Below, in pieces: positions 52,825 through 61,205 of a DNA stretch of 64,000 nt (positions are counted from its first letter, which is position 1; the number at the start of each line of letters is the position of its first letter). The notes under the pieces are model-generated. The model was not told the DNA's origin, did not search any database, and was given only the letters and a program-made list of their open reading frames with translations. Made by a program: the position numbers and the translations under genes. Source of the DNA: Parvimonas micra (GTDB lineage Bacteria > Bacillota > Clostridia > Tissierellales > Peptoniphilaceae); contig NZ_CP148048.1 of NCBI RefSeq assembly GCF_037482165.1, forward strand, positions 186,001 through 250,000. The letters run 5' to 3'.

Positions 52825-53046
52825 TTATGAAACAACAAGATTTCTCGGAACCATCTCGATGTGAATCATCGTATAAGGGTACAGTTCTTATGTAAATAAA
52901 AAAACATATTCTAAAGTATACATATTTAGTTGTATGTTTTAAAAAGTCAAACAATATTGACATAAAAAATATATTTGATACAATATACTTATAGATAAAA
53001 GCATTACATTTTAAATATAATAAAAAGGTTTTCTTATAATGCTAGA
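52825..53046. other. Intergenic region before the M50-type gene
   Basis: No convincing gene. The part 52830-52885 is less AT-rich and contains TTTCTCGG...CTCGATGTGA, which weakly recalls the REP-like repeat at the window start, and a 22-codon ATG frame (52828-52896) with unusual codons. The remainder holds the promoter at 52957-52984. Confidence 0.35.
52957..52984 (+). promoter_or_regulatory. Promoter of the M50-type protease gene
   Basis: Perfect TTGACA (52957-52962), 16 bases, TACAAT (52979-52984) with TGA before it. Confidence 0.7.
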
Positions 53047-53070
53047 CACAATAATATTTATATTATTGTG
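53047..53070 (+). promoter_or_regulatory. 24-bp inverted repeat in the leader of the M50-type gene
   Basis: CACAATAATA and its complement TATTATTGTG enclose TTTA. No T run follows, so it is not a terminator; it may be an operator or a 5' mRNA hairpin. A TATAAT lies just upstream at 53035-53040. Confidence 0.5.
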
Positions 53071-53097
53071 ATGCTTATTTTATATAAGGAGAATATC

Positions 53098-53583
53098 ATG
53101 GATTTACTAATGTTTATATTCAAATGGATATTAATGATTCCAGTTATGTGGGGGTTATTATTTATATCCATATTTTTTCATGAGATGGGTCATTTGATAA
53201 TGTATCTTATATTTTATCGTGAAAATAATTGGAGAATTGAGATTGGATCAAAAGGGAAAAAATTACTTGAAATTGGAAGATTTACAATTTATCCAAAAAT
53301 GCTAACTGGTCATATTTATTACAATTTTAAAAAATATAATAAACTTAATTCAATTATGGTTAGTGCTGGAGGACCTTTGGTAAATTTACTTTTAATAATA
53401 TTTATACTGGGATATATGTTTAACGCTAATCCTGATAAAAATGGCTTATTGTATTGGAATTTGTGCTTTATGTTTTATCATAATCTATCTTTATTTATAA
53501 CTGCAATAATTCCTATAAATACTAAGAATTATAAAAGTGATGGATGGAGAATTCTAGATGATTTAAGAGGAGATTATGAATAA
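53098..53583 (+). CDS. Small M50-type membrane metalloprotease
   Basis: 161 residues from the ATG at 53098 (ribosome site AAGGAGA). About four membrane helices. The zinc motif HEMGH is at about residues 30-34 inside the first helical hairpin (FISIFFHEMGHLIMYL). SAGGPLVNLLLI resembles the conserved glycine-proline loop of site-2 proteases, and SDGWRILDDL resembles the LDG motif that supplies the third zinc ligand. It is at the small end for the family and lacks PDZ or CBS domains. It may cut a membrane-bound regulator. No substrate candidate lies beside it. Confidence 0.75.
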   Translation: MDLLMFIFKWILMIPVMWGLLFISIFFHEMGHLIMYLIFYRENNWRIEIGSKGKKLLEIGRFTIYPKMLTGHIYYNFKKYNKLNSIMVSAGGPLVNLLLIIFILGYMFNANPDKNGLLYWNLCFMFYHNLSLFITAIIPINTKNYKSDGWRILDDLRGDYE

Positions 53584-53751
53584 TATTAAAATATATAATT
53601 GGAATAATCTTAAGTGAAAAAGAGTTACATTGAATTAAATGAATTTTAATTTTTAGCGCAAAATACAGTAATTAAAATATAATATATTCAAATTCTGATG
53701 TGAAATTAATTGCATTATGACAAAAAAATTAAACTTTTGTTAAAGAAATTA

Positions 53752-53780
53752 TGGACTTAAATTAAAAAATATGATAAAAT
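53752..53780 (+). promoter_or_regulatory. Promoter of the adhesin gene
   Basis: TGGACT (53752-53757), 17 bases, TAAAAT (53775-53780) with TGA before it (extended -10). Gives a leader of about 140 bases. Confidence 0.55.
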
Positions 53781-53834
53781 ATAGTGAAAAGATTTCTTTA
53801 AAAATATGATTTTTAAAAATATTAGAAAAATAGG

Positions 53835-53901
53835 AATATTAATTTTTTGGGGGACTTTTGTTTTATAATATTAAATTTTTTTGATGTAAAAAATTAATAT
53901 T
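53835..53901 (+). repeat. 14-bp inverted repeat in the adhesin leader
   Basis: AATATTAATTTTTT (53835-53848) and its exact complement AAAAAATTAATATT (53888-53901) are 39 bases apart. G-C and G-U pairs extend the stem by two. In RNA this would be a long stem ending nine bases before the ribosome site (53910-53916). Confidence 0.6.
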
Positions 53902-53925
53902 TCTTATTGAAAGGAGAAATGGATA

Positions 53926-56900
53926 GTGAAGAAAAGGGAAATCATTAACAAATTGGTATCTATGCTTACTATATTCGCATTGCTTATGCCAATTGCATCT
54001 CAAGTTCATGCAGCTGATTCAGCTAAGGGTTTAGAAATTAATGCTGATCATACTGAATTGGATAAAGCTGTAAAAGAACTTAAGGATTTGGGAGTGAATC
54101 CTACACAGACTCCTACTGAAGAAAAAGGAACTGTGAAGACAAAAGCAGATGTAGATGCTAAAGTGGCTGAAGTTAAGGCTGATTATGCTCAACAAATACA
54201 ACAGCTAAAAAAAGCTAAAGAAGCAATCGAAAAATGCAACAAAGATACTCAAGCTTATGAAGCAGAAAAGAAGAAATATGACGAAGCCTTAGAAAGATAT
54301 AACAAAGCGAAGGAACAATATGATAAGGATTTAGAGGCTTATAACAAGTCAATGGAAGAGTTGAAAAAGCATAATAAGGAAGAAGGTTATTTATCTCAAC
54401 CAGTATCTCAAAACTTAAAGTTTTCTTCTGAGCCTCAAGCTAAGATGAGTATTTCAGGAGCAAAGGTATATTCACAAAATGAATTTGATTCTACTGTTAA
54501 ATCTTGGGGATATAAATCTGGATGGGGATATGCATATTTTGATGCATTAAATAAAGGACTTAAAGGTACTTCAACTCCTTTAGTTGCTGGTGATTCTAGA
54601 GTGATTTTAGAAAAGGGAAAACCTGTAACAGTAACTTATACTAATCTTCAAAAATCTTATATGAATGGTGTAAAAATTACAAAGGCTGTATTTACTTATA
54701 CTTTAAAATCAACATCACCATTACCAAATAAAGTTCCTGTTATTATCAAACAAGATCCTACTGCAACAATTTGGTACACAGACTTTTTTGGGAATACTAC
54801 TATTGGGGTTAATTTTCAACTATTTGATGAAAATGATAAACCTGTAGATTTAACAGGTGGATTATTGAGTTTTGCATCTCTTAATAAGGGACATACTCCA
54901 AAAGTGTTACCAAATTATAAAAATGCTATTGAAAAAGTTGGAAATTTCAATGGGGAATTACTAGAAATAAATGGTTCTAGTATTAAAAATCATAGTGGTT
55001 CTGCTTATGCCAATACTAGTAATGCAAATATAGAAGATGGCTCTAAGTATACAACTGGTCAATGGGATACTGAAACTTCTAAACTTAGTTGGTATGGAGC
55101 AATTGTTGGAAGGGCAAAAGGTAAGACAGTTAATTATGAAATGTCATCTAATTACTGTGGTAATATTTGGTTTGCACTTAACTCAAAAATAAAAGCTAAA
55201 GGTATTCCAATAAAACCAATGGAACCAACAAAACCAACACCTCCAACTGAACCAAAATGTCCAAAGGTAGAAGCTAAATACCATTATGATGTATTTTTCT
55301 ATCAACCACCGGTTGAAAAGAAAGTTCTTAATCAAAGTGATGCTGATATAAATAATAAAACTGTTGCTACAAATTCTGTTGTTAAATTTGTATTAAATGT
55401 TGTAAATTTACCGGCTGGACATGAAAAGCTGGAATCACTTTCATTTAAGGATAAGCTTCCATCAGGATATGAAGTTGATTTAGATGGTACAAAACAAGCA
55501 AGTTCTAATTATGATGTAAATTATGATAAGGACACTAATGAAATTACATTTACTGCAAAAGCAGAATATTTAAATACAATTAATGCTGATTTAAATAAAG
55601 AAATAAAAATATCTGCTCCTATTATTACTGGTAAAGTAACAAAAGAAGGAACAAAATATGATAATGATTTTGATTTGACTATAAATAATGACTATACTGT
55701 TAAATCTAAACCAGTTACTGTTTATACTCCAACTGAACCTAAAAAAGATGTTTTTAAAGGTAGTGATACTACTAGTATTGACGGTAAGATTGTAGAAGCA
55801 GGAGATGAATTGCGTTATGATATTACTTATAAGAATACTACAGGAACAAAACAAACTGTAACAATAACTGATAAAATTCCGCAATATACTAAATTTGTTT
55901 CTGCAGATAATGATGGTGTAGAAAATGGTGGAGTAATAACATGGGTTAAGGAAGTTGAAAATGGAGCTTCTCTAACAGTTAGTTTTAAAGTAAAAGTTAA
56001 TGATGATGTTAATGGTAATCCAATAGACAACATATCTCATGTTAAAGATGGATTTAATGAAACTGATACAAATAAGACTCATAATCCAACATCAACAAAA
56101 CCAGTAAAAGACGTTTTTGATAGCAAAGACGATAAGACAAGTATCGATGGTAATGAAGTAAAAACAGGCCAAGAACTACTTTATAAGGTTACTTACAAAA
56201 ATACTACAGGAACAAAACAAACTGTAACTATTACTGATAAGATTCCAGAACATACAACATTTGTTTCTGCAGATAACGATGGTGTAGAAAATAGTGGAAC
56301 TATTAAGTGGGTTAAAGATGTTGAAAATGGTGATTCTTTAACAGTTACATTCAAGGTAAAAGTTGATGAAAATGTAAATGGCGAAAAAATTCTAAATAAG
56401 GCTAAAGTGGTTGATGGACATAACGATTATGATACAAATGAAACAACAAATCCAACACCTACAAAGCCAGTAAAAAATGTTTTTGATAGTAAAGACGATA
56501 AGACAAGTATAGATGGTAATGAAGTAAAAGCAGGCCAAGAACTACTTTACAAGGTTACTTACAAGAATACTACTGGAAAAGAACAAACAGTAACAATAAC
56601 TGATAAGATTCCAGAACATACAACTTATGTAGAAAACTCAGCTGATAATAACGGAGTTTTCAAGGATGGAAAAATTACTTGGACTAAAGAAAAAGTAGCC
56701 AATGGAGATATATTCGAAGTTACATTTAGGGTAAAAGTTGCTGAAAACGTAAATGGTGAAAAAATTCTTAATAAAGCAAATGTAGTTGAAGGAAAGAATA
56801 GTTACGATACGAACGAAACAACAAACCCAACACCTACAAAGCCGGTAAAAGATGTTTTTGATAGTAAAGACGATAAAGCGAGTATCGATGGTAAAGAAGT

Positions 56901-59565
56901 AAAAGCGGGACAAGAACTACTTTACAAGGTTACTTATACAAATACAACTGGAAAAGAACAAGACGTAACAATAACTGATAAGATTCCAGAACATACAACT
57001 TATGTTAAAGACTCTGCAGATAATAATGGTGTTTACAAAGACAGAGAAATTACTTGGACTAAAGAAAAAGTAGCTAATGGCGAAAAATTTGAAGTTACAT
57101 TTAAAGTAAAAGTTGATGACAATGTAAGCGGAGAAAAGATTTTAAATAAGGCAAATGTTCTTGAAGGAAAAAATAGTTACGATACAAACGAAACAACAAA
57201 CCCAACATCAACAAAACCAGTAAAAGATGTATTTGAACCACAAAACGATCGTATTAGTATTGATGGACAGGTTGTAAAAGGTGACCAAGAATTACTTTAC
57301 AAAGTTACTTATACAAATACTACAGGTAAGGAACAAGACGTAACAATAACTGATAAGATTCCAGAACATACAACTTATGTAGAAAATTCTGCAGATAATA
57401 ACGGAGTTTTTAAAGACGGAAAAATTACTTGGACTAAAGAAAAAGTAGCTAATGGCGAAACATTTGTAGTTACATTTAAAGTAAAAGTTGATAATAATGT
57501 AAATGGTGAAACAATCAAAAACAAAGCAAATGTAGTTGATGGAAATAATAGTTATGATACAAACGAAACAACTAATCCAACATCAACAAAACCAGTAAAA
57601 GATGTATTTGCTCCTAGCGATAACAAAACTAGTATCGATGGTAATGAAGTAAAAGCAGGTCAAGAACTACTTTACAAAATTACTTATAAAAATACTACTG
57701 GTAATGAACAAAAGGTTGTAATTAAGGATAAAATCCCAGAACATACAACATTTGTTTCTGCAGATAATGATGGTGTATATAAAGACGGAACAATCACTTG
57801 GACTAAGGAAAAAGTAGCTAATGGCGAAACATTCGAAGTTACTTTCAAAGTTAAAGTAAATGACAATGTAAATGGAGAAAAGATTTTAAATAAGGCAAAT
57901 GTAGTTGATGGAAATAATAGTTATGATACAAATGAAACAACAAATCCAACACCTACAAAGCCAGTAAAAGATGTAGTTAGCCCTAGTGACAACAAAACTA
58001 GTATAGATGGTAATGAAGTAAAAGCAGGCCAAGAACTACTTTATAAAATTACTTATACAAATACTACTGGAAAGAAACAAACAGTAACAATAACTGATAA
58101 GATTCCAGAACATACAACATTCGTTTCTGCAGATAATGACGGAAAAGAAAATGCTGGAACTGTTAAGTGGGTTAAAGATGTTGAAAATGGAGATTCTCTA
58201 ACAGTTACATTTAAAGTAAAAGTAAATGATAATGTAAATGGTGAAAAGATTCTTAACAAAGCAAATGTAGTTGATGGAAATAATAGTTATGATACAAATG
58301 AAACAACAAATCCAACACCTACAAAGCCAGTAAAAGATGTTTTTGCTCCTAGCGATAACAAAACAAGTATCGATGGTAATGAAGTAAAAGCAGGCCAAGA
58401 ATTACTTTACAAAATCACTTACAAGAATACTACTGGAAAAGAACAAACAGTAACAATAACTGATAAGGTTCCAGAACATACAACATTCGTTTCTGCAGAT
58501 AATGATGGTGTATATAAAGATGGAACAATTACTTGGACTAAGGAAAAAGTAGCTGATAGAGAAGTATTCGAAGTTACTTTCAAAGTTAAAGTAAATGATA
58601 ATGTAAATGGAGAAAAGATTCTTAACAAAGCAAATGTAGTTGATGGAAGTAACAACTTTGATACAAATGAAACAACAAATCCAACACCTACAAAGCCAGT
58701 AAAAGATGTTTTTGCTCCTAGCGATAACAAAACAAGTATCGATGGTAATGAAGTAAAAGCAGGCCAAGAATTACTTTACAAGATTACTTACAAGAATACT
58801 ACTGGAAAAGAACAAACAGTAACAATAACTGATAAGATTCCAGAACATACAACATTTGTTTCTGCAGATAATGATGGTGTATATAAAGACGGAACAATTA
58901 CTTGGACTAAGGAAAATGTAGCGGATGGAGAAACATTTGAAGTTATATTCAAAGTAAAAGTAAATGATGATGTAAATGGCGAAAAGATTCTTAATAAGGC
59001 AAATGTAGTTGATGGAAATAACAATTTTGATACAAACGAAACAACAAACCCAACACCTACAAAGCCAGTAAAGGATGTATTTGAACCACAAAATGATCGT
59101 GTAAGTATTGATGGACAAGTAGTTAAGGCAGGACAAGAATTACTTTATAAAGTTACTTATACAAATACTACAGGAAAAGACCAAAAAGTTGTAATAAAGG
59201 ATAGAATTCCAGAACATACAACTTATGTAGAAAATTCAGCAGATAATAACGGAATTTACAAAGATGGAGAAATCACTTGGACAAAAGAAAAAGTAGCTAA
59301 TGGAGAAACATTCGAAGTTACTTTCAAAGTAAAAGTAGATGAAAATGTAAATGGCGAAAAGATTCTTAACAAGGCAAATGTATTAGATGGAAGTAATAAC
59401 TTTGATACAAACGAAACAACAAATCCAACACCATTAAGACCAAGACCACAAGTACCAAAGACAGGATATGGAGTAAATACAGGATTATATACAGTATTAC
59501 TAGGATTATCAGCTGGGGCACTTGGAGGAATGAAGATCAGATATAGAAGAAAGAGAAAGAAATAG
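53926..59565 (+). CDS. Antigen I/II-like cell-wall adhesin with ten C-terminal repeats
   Basis: 1879 residues from a GTG start nine bases after AAAGGAG; the ATG at 53919 is out of frame. Order: signal peptide (1-29, SQVHA); charged helical region (about 72-152) with tyrosine-spaced repeats such as YEAEKKKYDEALERYNKAKE, like the alanine-rich stalk of streptococcal antigen I/II; GbpC/V-type lectin-like domain (about 153-425); short proline-rich segment (about 427-450); an antigen I/II C1-like domain (about 453-605, with SVVKFVLNVVNLPAGHEKLE and KDKLPSGYEVD); ten DUF11-like repeats (611-1836); then anchor VPKTG (1843-1847), membrane helix and basic tail. Sortase-anchored surface protein, probably for binding host or other bacteria. 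Single-gene unit. Confidence 0.88.
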   Translation: MKKREIINKLVSMLTIFALLMPIASQVHAADSAKGLEINADHTELDKAVKELKDLGVNPTQTPTEEKGTVKTKADVDAKVAEVKADYAQQIQQLKKAKEAIEKCNKDTQAYEAEKKKYDEALERYNKAKEQYDKDLEAYNKSMEELKKHNKEEGYLSQPVSQNLKFSSEPQAKMSISGAKVYSQNEFDSTVKSWGYKSGWGYAYFDALNKGLKGTSTPLVAGDSRVILEKGKPVTVTYTNLQKSYMNGVKITKAVFTYTLKSTSPLPNKVPVIIKQDPTATIWYTDFFGNTTIGVNFQLFDENDKPVDLTGGLLSFASLNKGHTPKVLPNYKNAIEKVGNFNGELLEINGSSIKNHSGSAYANTSNANIEDGSKYTTGQWDTETSKLSWYGAIVGRAKGKTVNYEMSSNYCGNIWFALNSKIKAKGIPIKPMEPTKPTPPTEPKCPKVEAKYHYDVFFYQPPVEKKVLNQSDADINNKTVATNSVVKFVLNVVNLPAGHEKLESLSFKDKLPSGYEVDLDGTKQASSNYDVNYDKDTNEITFTAKAEYLNTINADLNKEIKISAPIITGKVTKEGTKYDNDFDLTINNDYTVKSKPVTVYTPTEPKKDVFKGSDTTSIDGKIVEAGDELRYDITYKNTTGTKQTVTITDKIPQYTKFVSADNDGVENGGVITWVKEVENGASLTVSFKVKVNDDVNGNPIDNISHVKDGFNETDTNKTHNPTSTKPVKDVFDSKDDKTSIDGNEVKTGQELLYKVTYKNTTGTKQTVTITDKIPEHTTFVSADNDGVENSGTIKWVKDVENGDSLTVTFKVKVDENVNGEKILNKAKVVDGHNDYDTNETTNPTPTKPVKNVFDSKDDKTSIDGNEVKAGQELLYKVTYKNTTGKEQTVTITDKIPEHTTYVENSADNNGVFKDGKITWTKEKVANGDIFEVTFRVKVAENVNGEKILNKANVVEGKNSYDTNETTNPTPTKPVKDVFDSKDDKASIDGKEVKAGQELLYKVTYTNTTGKEQDVTITDKIPEHTTYVKDSADNNGVYKDREITWTKEKVANGEKFEVTFKVKVDDNVSGEKILNKANVLEGKNSYDTNETTNPTSTKPVKDVFEPQNDRISIDGQVVKGDQELLYKVTYTNTTGKEQDVTITDKIPEHTTYVENSADNNGVFKDGKITWTKEKVANGETFVVTFKVKVDNNVNGETIKNKANVVDGNNSYDTNETTNPTSTKPVKDVFAPSDNKTSIDGNEVKAGQELLYKITYKNTTGNEQKVVIKDKIPEHTTFVSADNDGVYKDGTITWTKEKVANGETFEVTFKVKVNDNVNGEKILNKANVVDGNNSYDTNETTNPTPTKPVKDVVSPSDNKTSIDGNEVKAGQELLYKITYTNTTGKKQTVTITDKIPEHTTFVSADNDGKENAGTVKWVKDVENGDSLTVTFKVKVNDNVNGEKILNKANVVDGNNSYDTNETTNPTPTKPVKDVFAPSDNKTSIDGNEVKAGQELLYKITYKNTTGKEQTVTITDKVPEHTTFVSADNDGVYKDGTITWTKEKVADREVFEVTFKVKVNDNVNGEKILNKANVVDGSNNFDTNETTNPTPTKPVKDVFAPSDNKTSIDGNEVKAGQELLYKITYKNTTGKEQTVTITDKIPEHTTFVSADNDGVYKDGTITWTKENVADGETFEVIFKVKVNDDVNGEKILNKANVVDGNNNFDTNETTNPTPTKPVKDVFEPQNDRVSIDGQVVKAGQELLYKVTYTNTTGKDQKVVIKDRIPEHTTYVENSADNNGIYKDGEITWTKEKVANGETFEVTFKVKVDENVNGEKILNKANVLDGSNNFDTNETTNPTPLRPRPQVPKTGYGVNTGLYTVLLGLSAGALGGMKIRYRRKRKK
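55756..59433 (+). repeat. Ten tandem repeats of about 366-375 bp within the adhesin gene
   Basis: Units begin at 55756, 56119, 56485, 56860, 57235, 57610, 57979, 58345, 58714 and 59083. Each codes for about 121-125 residues with SIDG near the start, TVTITDKIPEHT in the middle and ETTNPTPTKPVKDVF at the end. The first unit is the most diverged. Units 6-9 are nearly identical over long stretches. Unit openings fall in types: DSKDD (2-4), EPQND (5, 10), APSDN/SPSDN (6-9). Confidence 0.93.
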
Positions 59566-59600
59566 TTTCTTAAAAGTTAATATTTGATAAAAAGAAAGAA

Positions 59601-59635
59601 AAGATTGGGAAGCATAATGATCCCAATCTTTTTTT
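59601..59635 (+). terminator. Terminator of the adhesin gene
   Basis: AAGATTGGGA/TCCCAATCTT (59601-59610, 59621-59630) with a run of seven T. Confidence 0.93.
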
Positions 59636-59724
59636 GTATAATAATCAATAAAATTTTTTTATTTAAAAAAGAATAATTTGTGGAAGTTTTAAGGTTATTA
59701 ATCGATTTGCTGTCTAAATTTAAA

Positions 59725-59753
59725 TTGACATTGAAGTAAAAATGATGTAAAAT
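59725..59753 (+). promoter_or_regulatory. Promoter of the rnf operon
   Basis: Perfect TTGACA (59725-59730), 17 bases, TAAAAT (59748-59753). The leader to rnfC is about 110 bases and shows no recognised RNA element. Confidence 0.75.
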
Positions 59754-59869
59754 AATTATGAATACAAGTTTTTAAAATTTTGTTCTTCTGTACTAGCAAT
59801 TTTTTTATTATTAATTTTGTTTATACAGAGAGTTTTAAAAATTGTGATATGAAAAAAGAGGTGAATAAA

Positions 59870-61195
59870 GTGAGTGTGAACACTTTTAAAGGTGGAAAGC
59901 ATATCCACGACTTTAAAGAGTTGACTAATTCGAAGCCAATAAATTTTGGTTTTGTACCTAAGATAGTAACCATACCTCTATCACAACACTCAGGTGCACC
60001 CGCTACTTGTTTGGTTAGTAAGAATGATTTAGTAAAAGTTGGACAAAAAATTGGTGAAGCTTCAGCTTTTATTTCTGCAAATGTTCATTCAAGTGTTAGT
60101 GGAAAAGTTAAATCTATTGATGAGATTATGACTGCAACAGGTGTTATGTGTCAAGGAGTAACTATCGAAAATGATGGTTTAGACGAATTGGGATATGAAG
60201 AAAAGAATTTAACAATTGATGAAGTAAGCGCGACAGACATAATAGACGCCATAAAAGAAGCCGGAATTGTCGGACTTGGAGGTGCAGGATTTCCTACTCA
60301 TATTAAGTTAACTGCTAGAGAAGGACAAGTTACAGACTACATAATAATAAACTGCGCTGAATGTGAGCCATATTTAACAAGTGATCAACTTATGATGGAA
60401 TTATATCCTGAAAAAGTTGTTATGGGACTTTTATTAGCAATGAAAGCAATGGGGGCCAAAAAAGGTATATTAGGTATTGAGGATAATAAGCCACTTGCTA
60501 TTGATAAGTTAAAAGAAGCATCAAAATCTTATCCTGAGGTAACAGTAAGTGTTGTAAAGACTAAATATCCTCAAGGTGATCAAAAAAGGCTTATCCAAGC
60601 TACAACCGGAATAGTTGTACCTTCAGGAGCTTCTACTTCTGCGGTTGGAATAAGAGTAATAAATGCCAATACTGCGATTGCTATTAATGATGCTGTTTTA
60701 CATGGGAAACCTCTATATGAAAAGTTGGTTACTATGACAGGACATGCACTAAAAGATCCACAAAACGTTATGGTTAGAGTAGGATCAAAAGTTTCTGATA
60801 TTGTAGAATTTATTGGAGGATATGAAAGTGAACCTGGAAAAATTATTTCAGGTGGACCAATGATGGGTGAAACTCAATATACTCCTAATGTAACTACAGG
60901 TAAACCTATGGGTGGACTACTTTTTATGACTCAGGAAGAAAGCGCTCCTAAAGCTGTAAGTCCTTGCATAAGATGTGGTAGATGTGTTGATATTTGCCCT
61001 GTATACTTACAGCCTTTGTATTTACAGCTATATACTTTGAAGCATAGAGTTGAAGAAGCTGAAAAATTACATTTAATGGATTGTATTGAATGTGGATCCT
61101 GTTCATATATTTGTCCGTCAAATAGACCTTTAGTTGAAACTATTAGACTTGGAAAAGCTGAAGTTAGAAAACAAGGTAAAGGAAAGAGAGAATAA
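59870..61195 (+). CDS. rnfC: Rnf complex subunit C (RnfC)
   Basis: 441 residues from a GTG at 59870, chosen because AGAGGTGA precedes it by five bases and it gives the family N terminus VNTFKGGKHIHDFKELT. It holds the NADH/FMN-binding fold (GLGGAGFPTHIKL, INCAECEPYLTSD) and a C-terminal pair of [4Fe-4S] motifs: CIRCGRCVDICP and CIECGSCSYICP. It takes or gives electrons to NAD at the cytoplasmic side of the ion-pumping ferredoxin:NAD oxidoreductase. Order rnfC-D-G-E-A is that of clostridia. Confidence 0.96.
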   Translation: MSVNTFKGGKHIHDFKELTNSKPINFGFVPKIVTIPLSQHSGAPATCLVSKNDLVKVGQKIGEASAFISANVHSSVSGKVKSIDEIMTATGVMCQGVTIENDGLDELGYEEKNLTIDEVSATDIIDAIKEAGIVGLGGAGFPTHIKLTAREGQVTDYIIINCAECEPYLTSDQLMMELYPEKVVMGLLLAMKAMGAKKGILGIEDNKPLAIDKLKEASKSYPEVTVSVVKTKYPQGDQKRLIQATTGIVVPSGASTSAVGIRVINANTAIAINDAVLHGKPLYEKLVTMTGHALKDPQNVMVRVGSKVSDIVEFIGGYESEPGKIISGGPMMGETQYTPNVTTGKPMGGLLFMTQEESAPKAVSPCIRCGRCVDICPVYLQPLYLQLYTLKHRVEEAEKLHLMDCIECGSCSYICPSNRPLVETIRLGKAEVRKQGKGKRE

Positions 61196-61205
61196 GGAGG
61201 GTACT

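Larger units (their letters stand above)
53584..53925. other. Intergenic region before the adhesin gene
   Basis: No gene and no clear terminator for the M50-type gene. It contains the adhesin promoter and a long inverted repeat in the leader, both listed separately. Confidence 0.45.

Noticed and set aside
52828-52896. A 22-codon ORF after tRNA-Leu
   Set aside because: It is in frame and uses less AT-rich codons, but the only GGAG upstream is inside the tRNA terminator stem and it resembles no known small protein.
53919-53948. ATG at 53919 as the adhesin start
   Set aside because: It is out of frame with the long ORF, stops after nine codons, and is only two bases from the ribosome site; the GTG at 53926 gives a proper signal peptide.
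58402-59136. Long minus-strand ORFs opposite the adhesin repeats
   Set aside because: They recur with the repeat period, have biased Cys/Ile/Tyr-rich composition and no ribosome sites; they are shadows of the repetitive coding strand.
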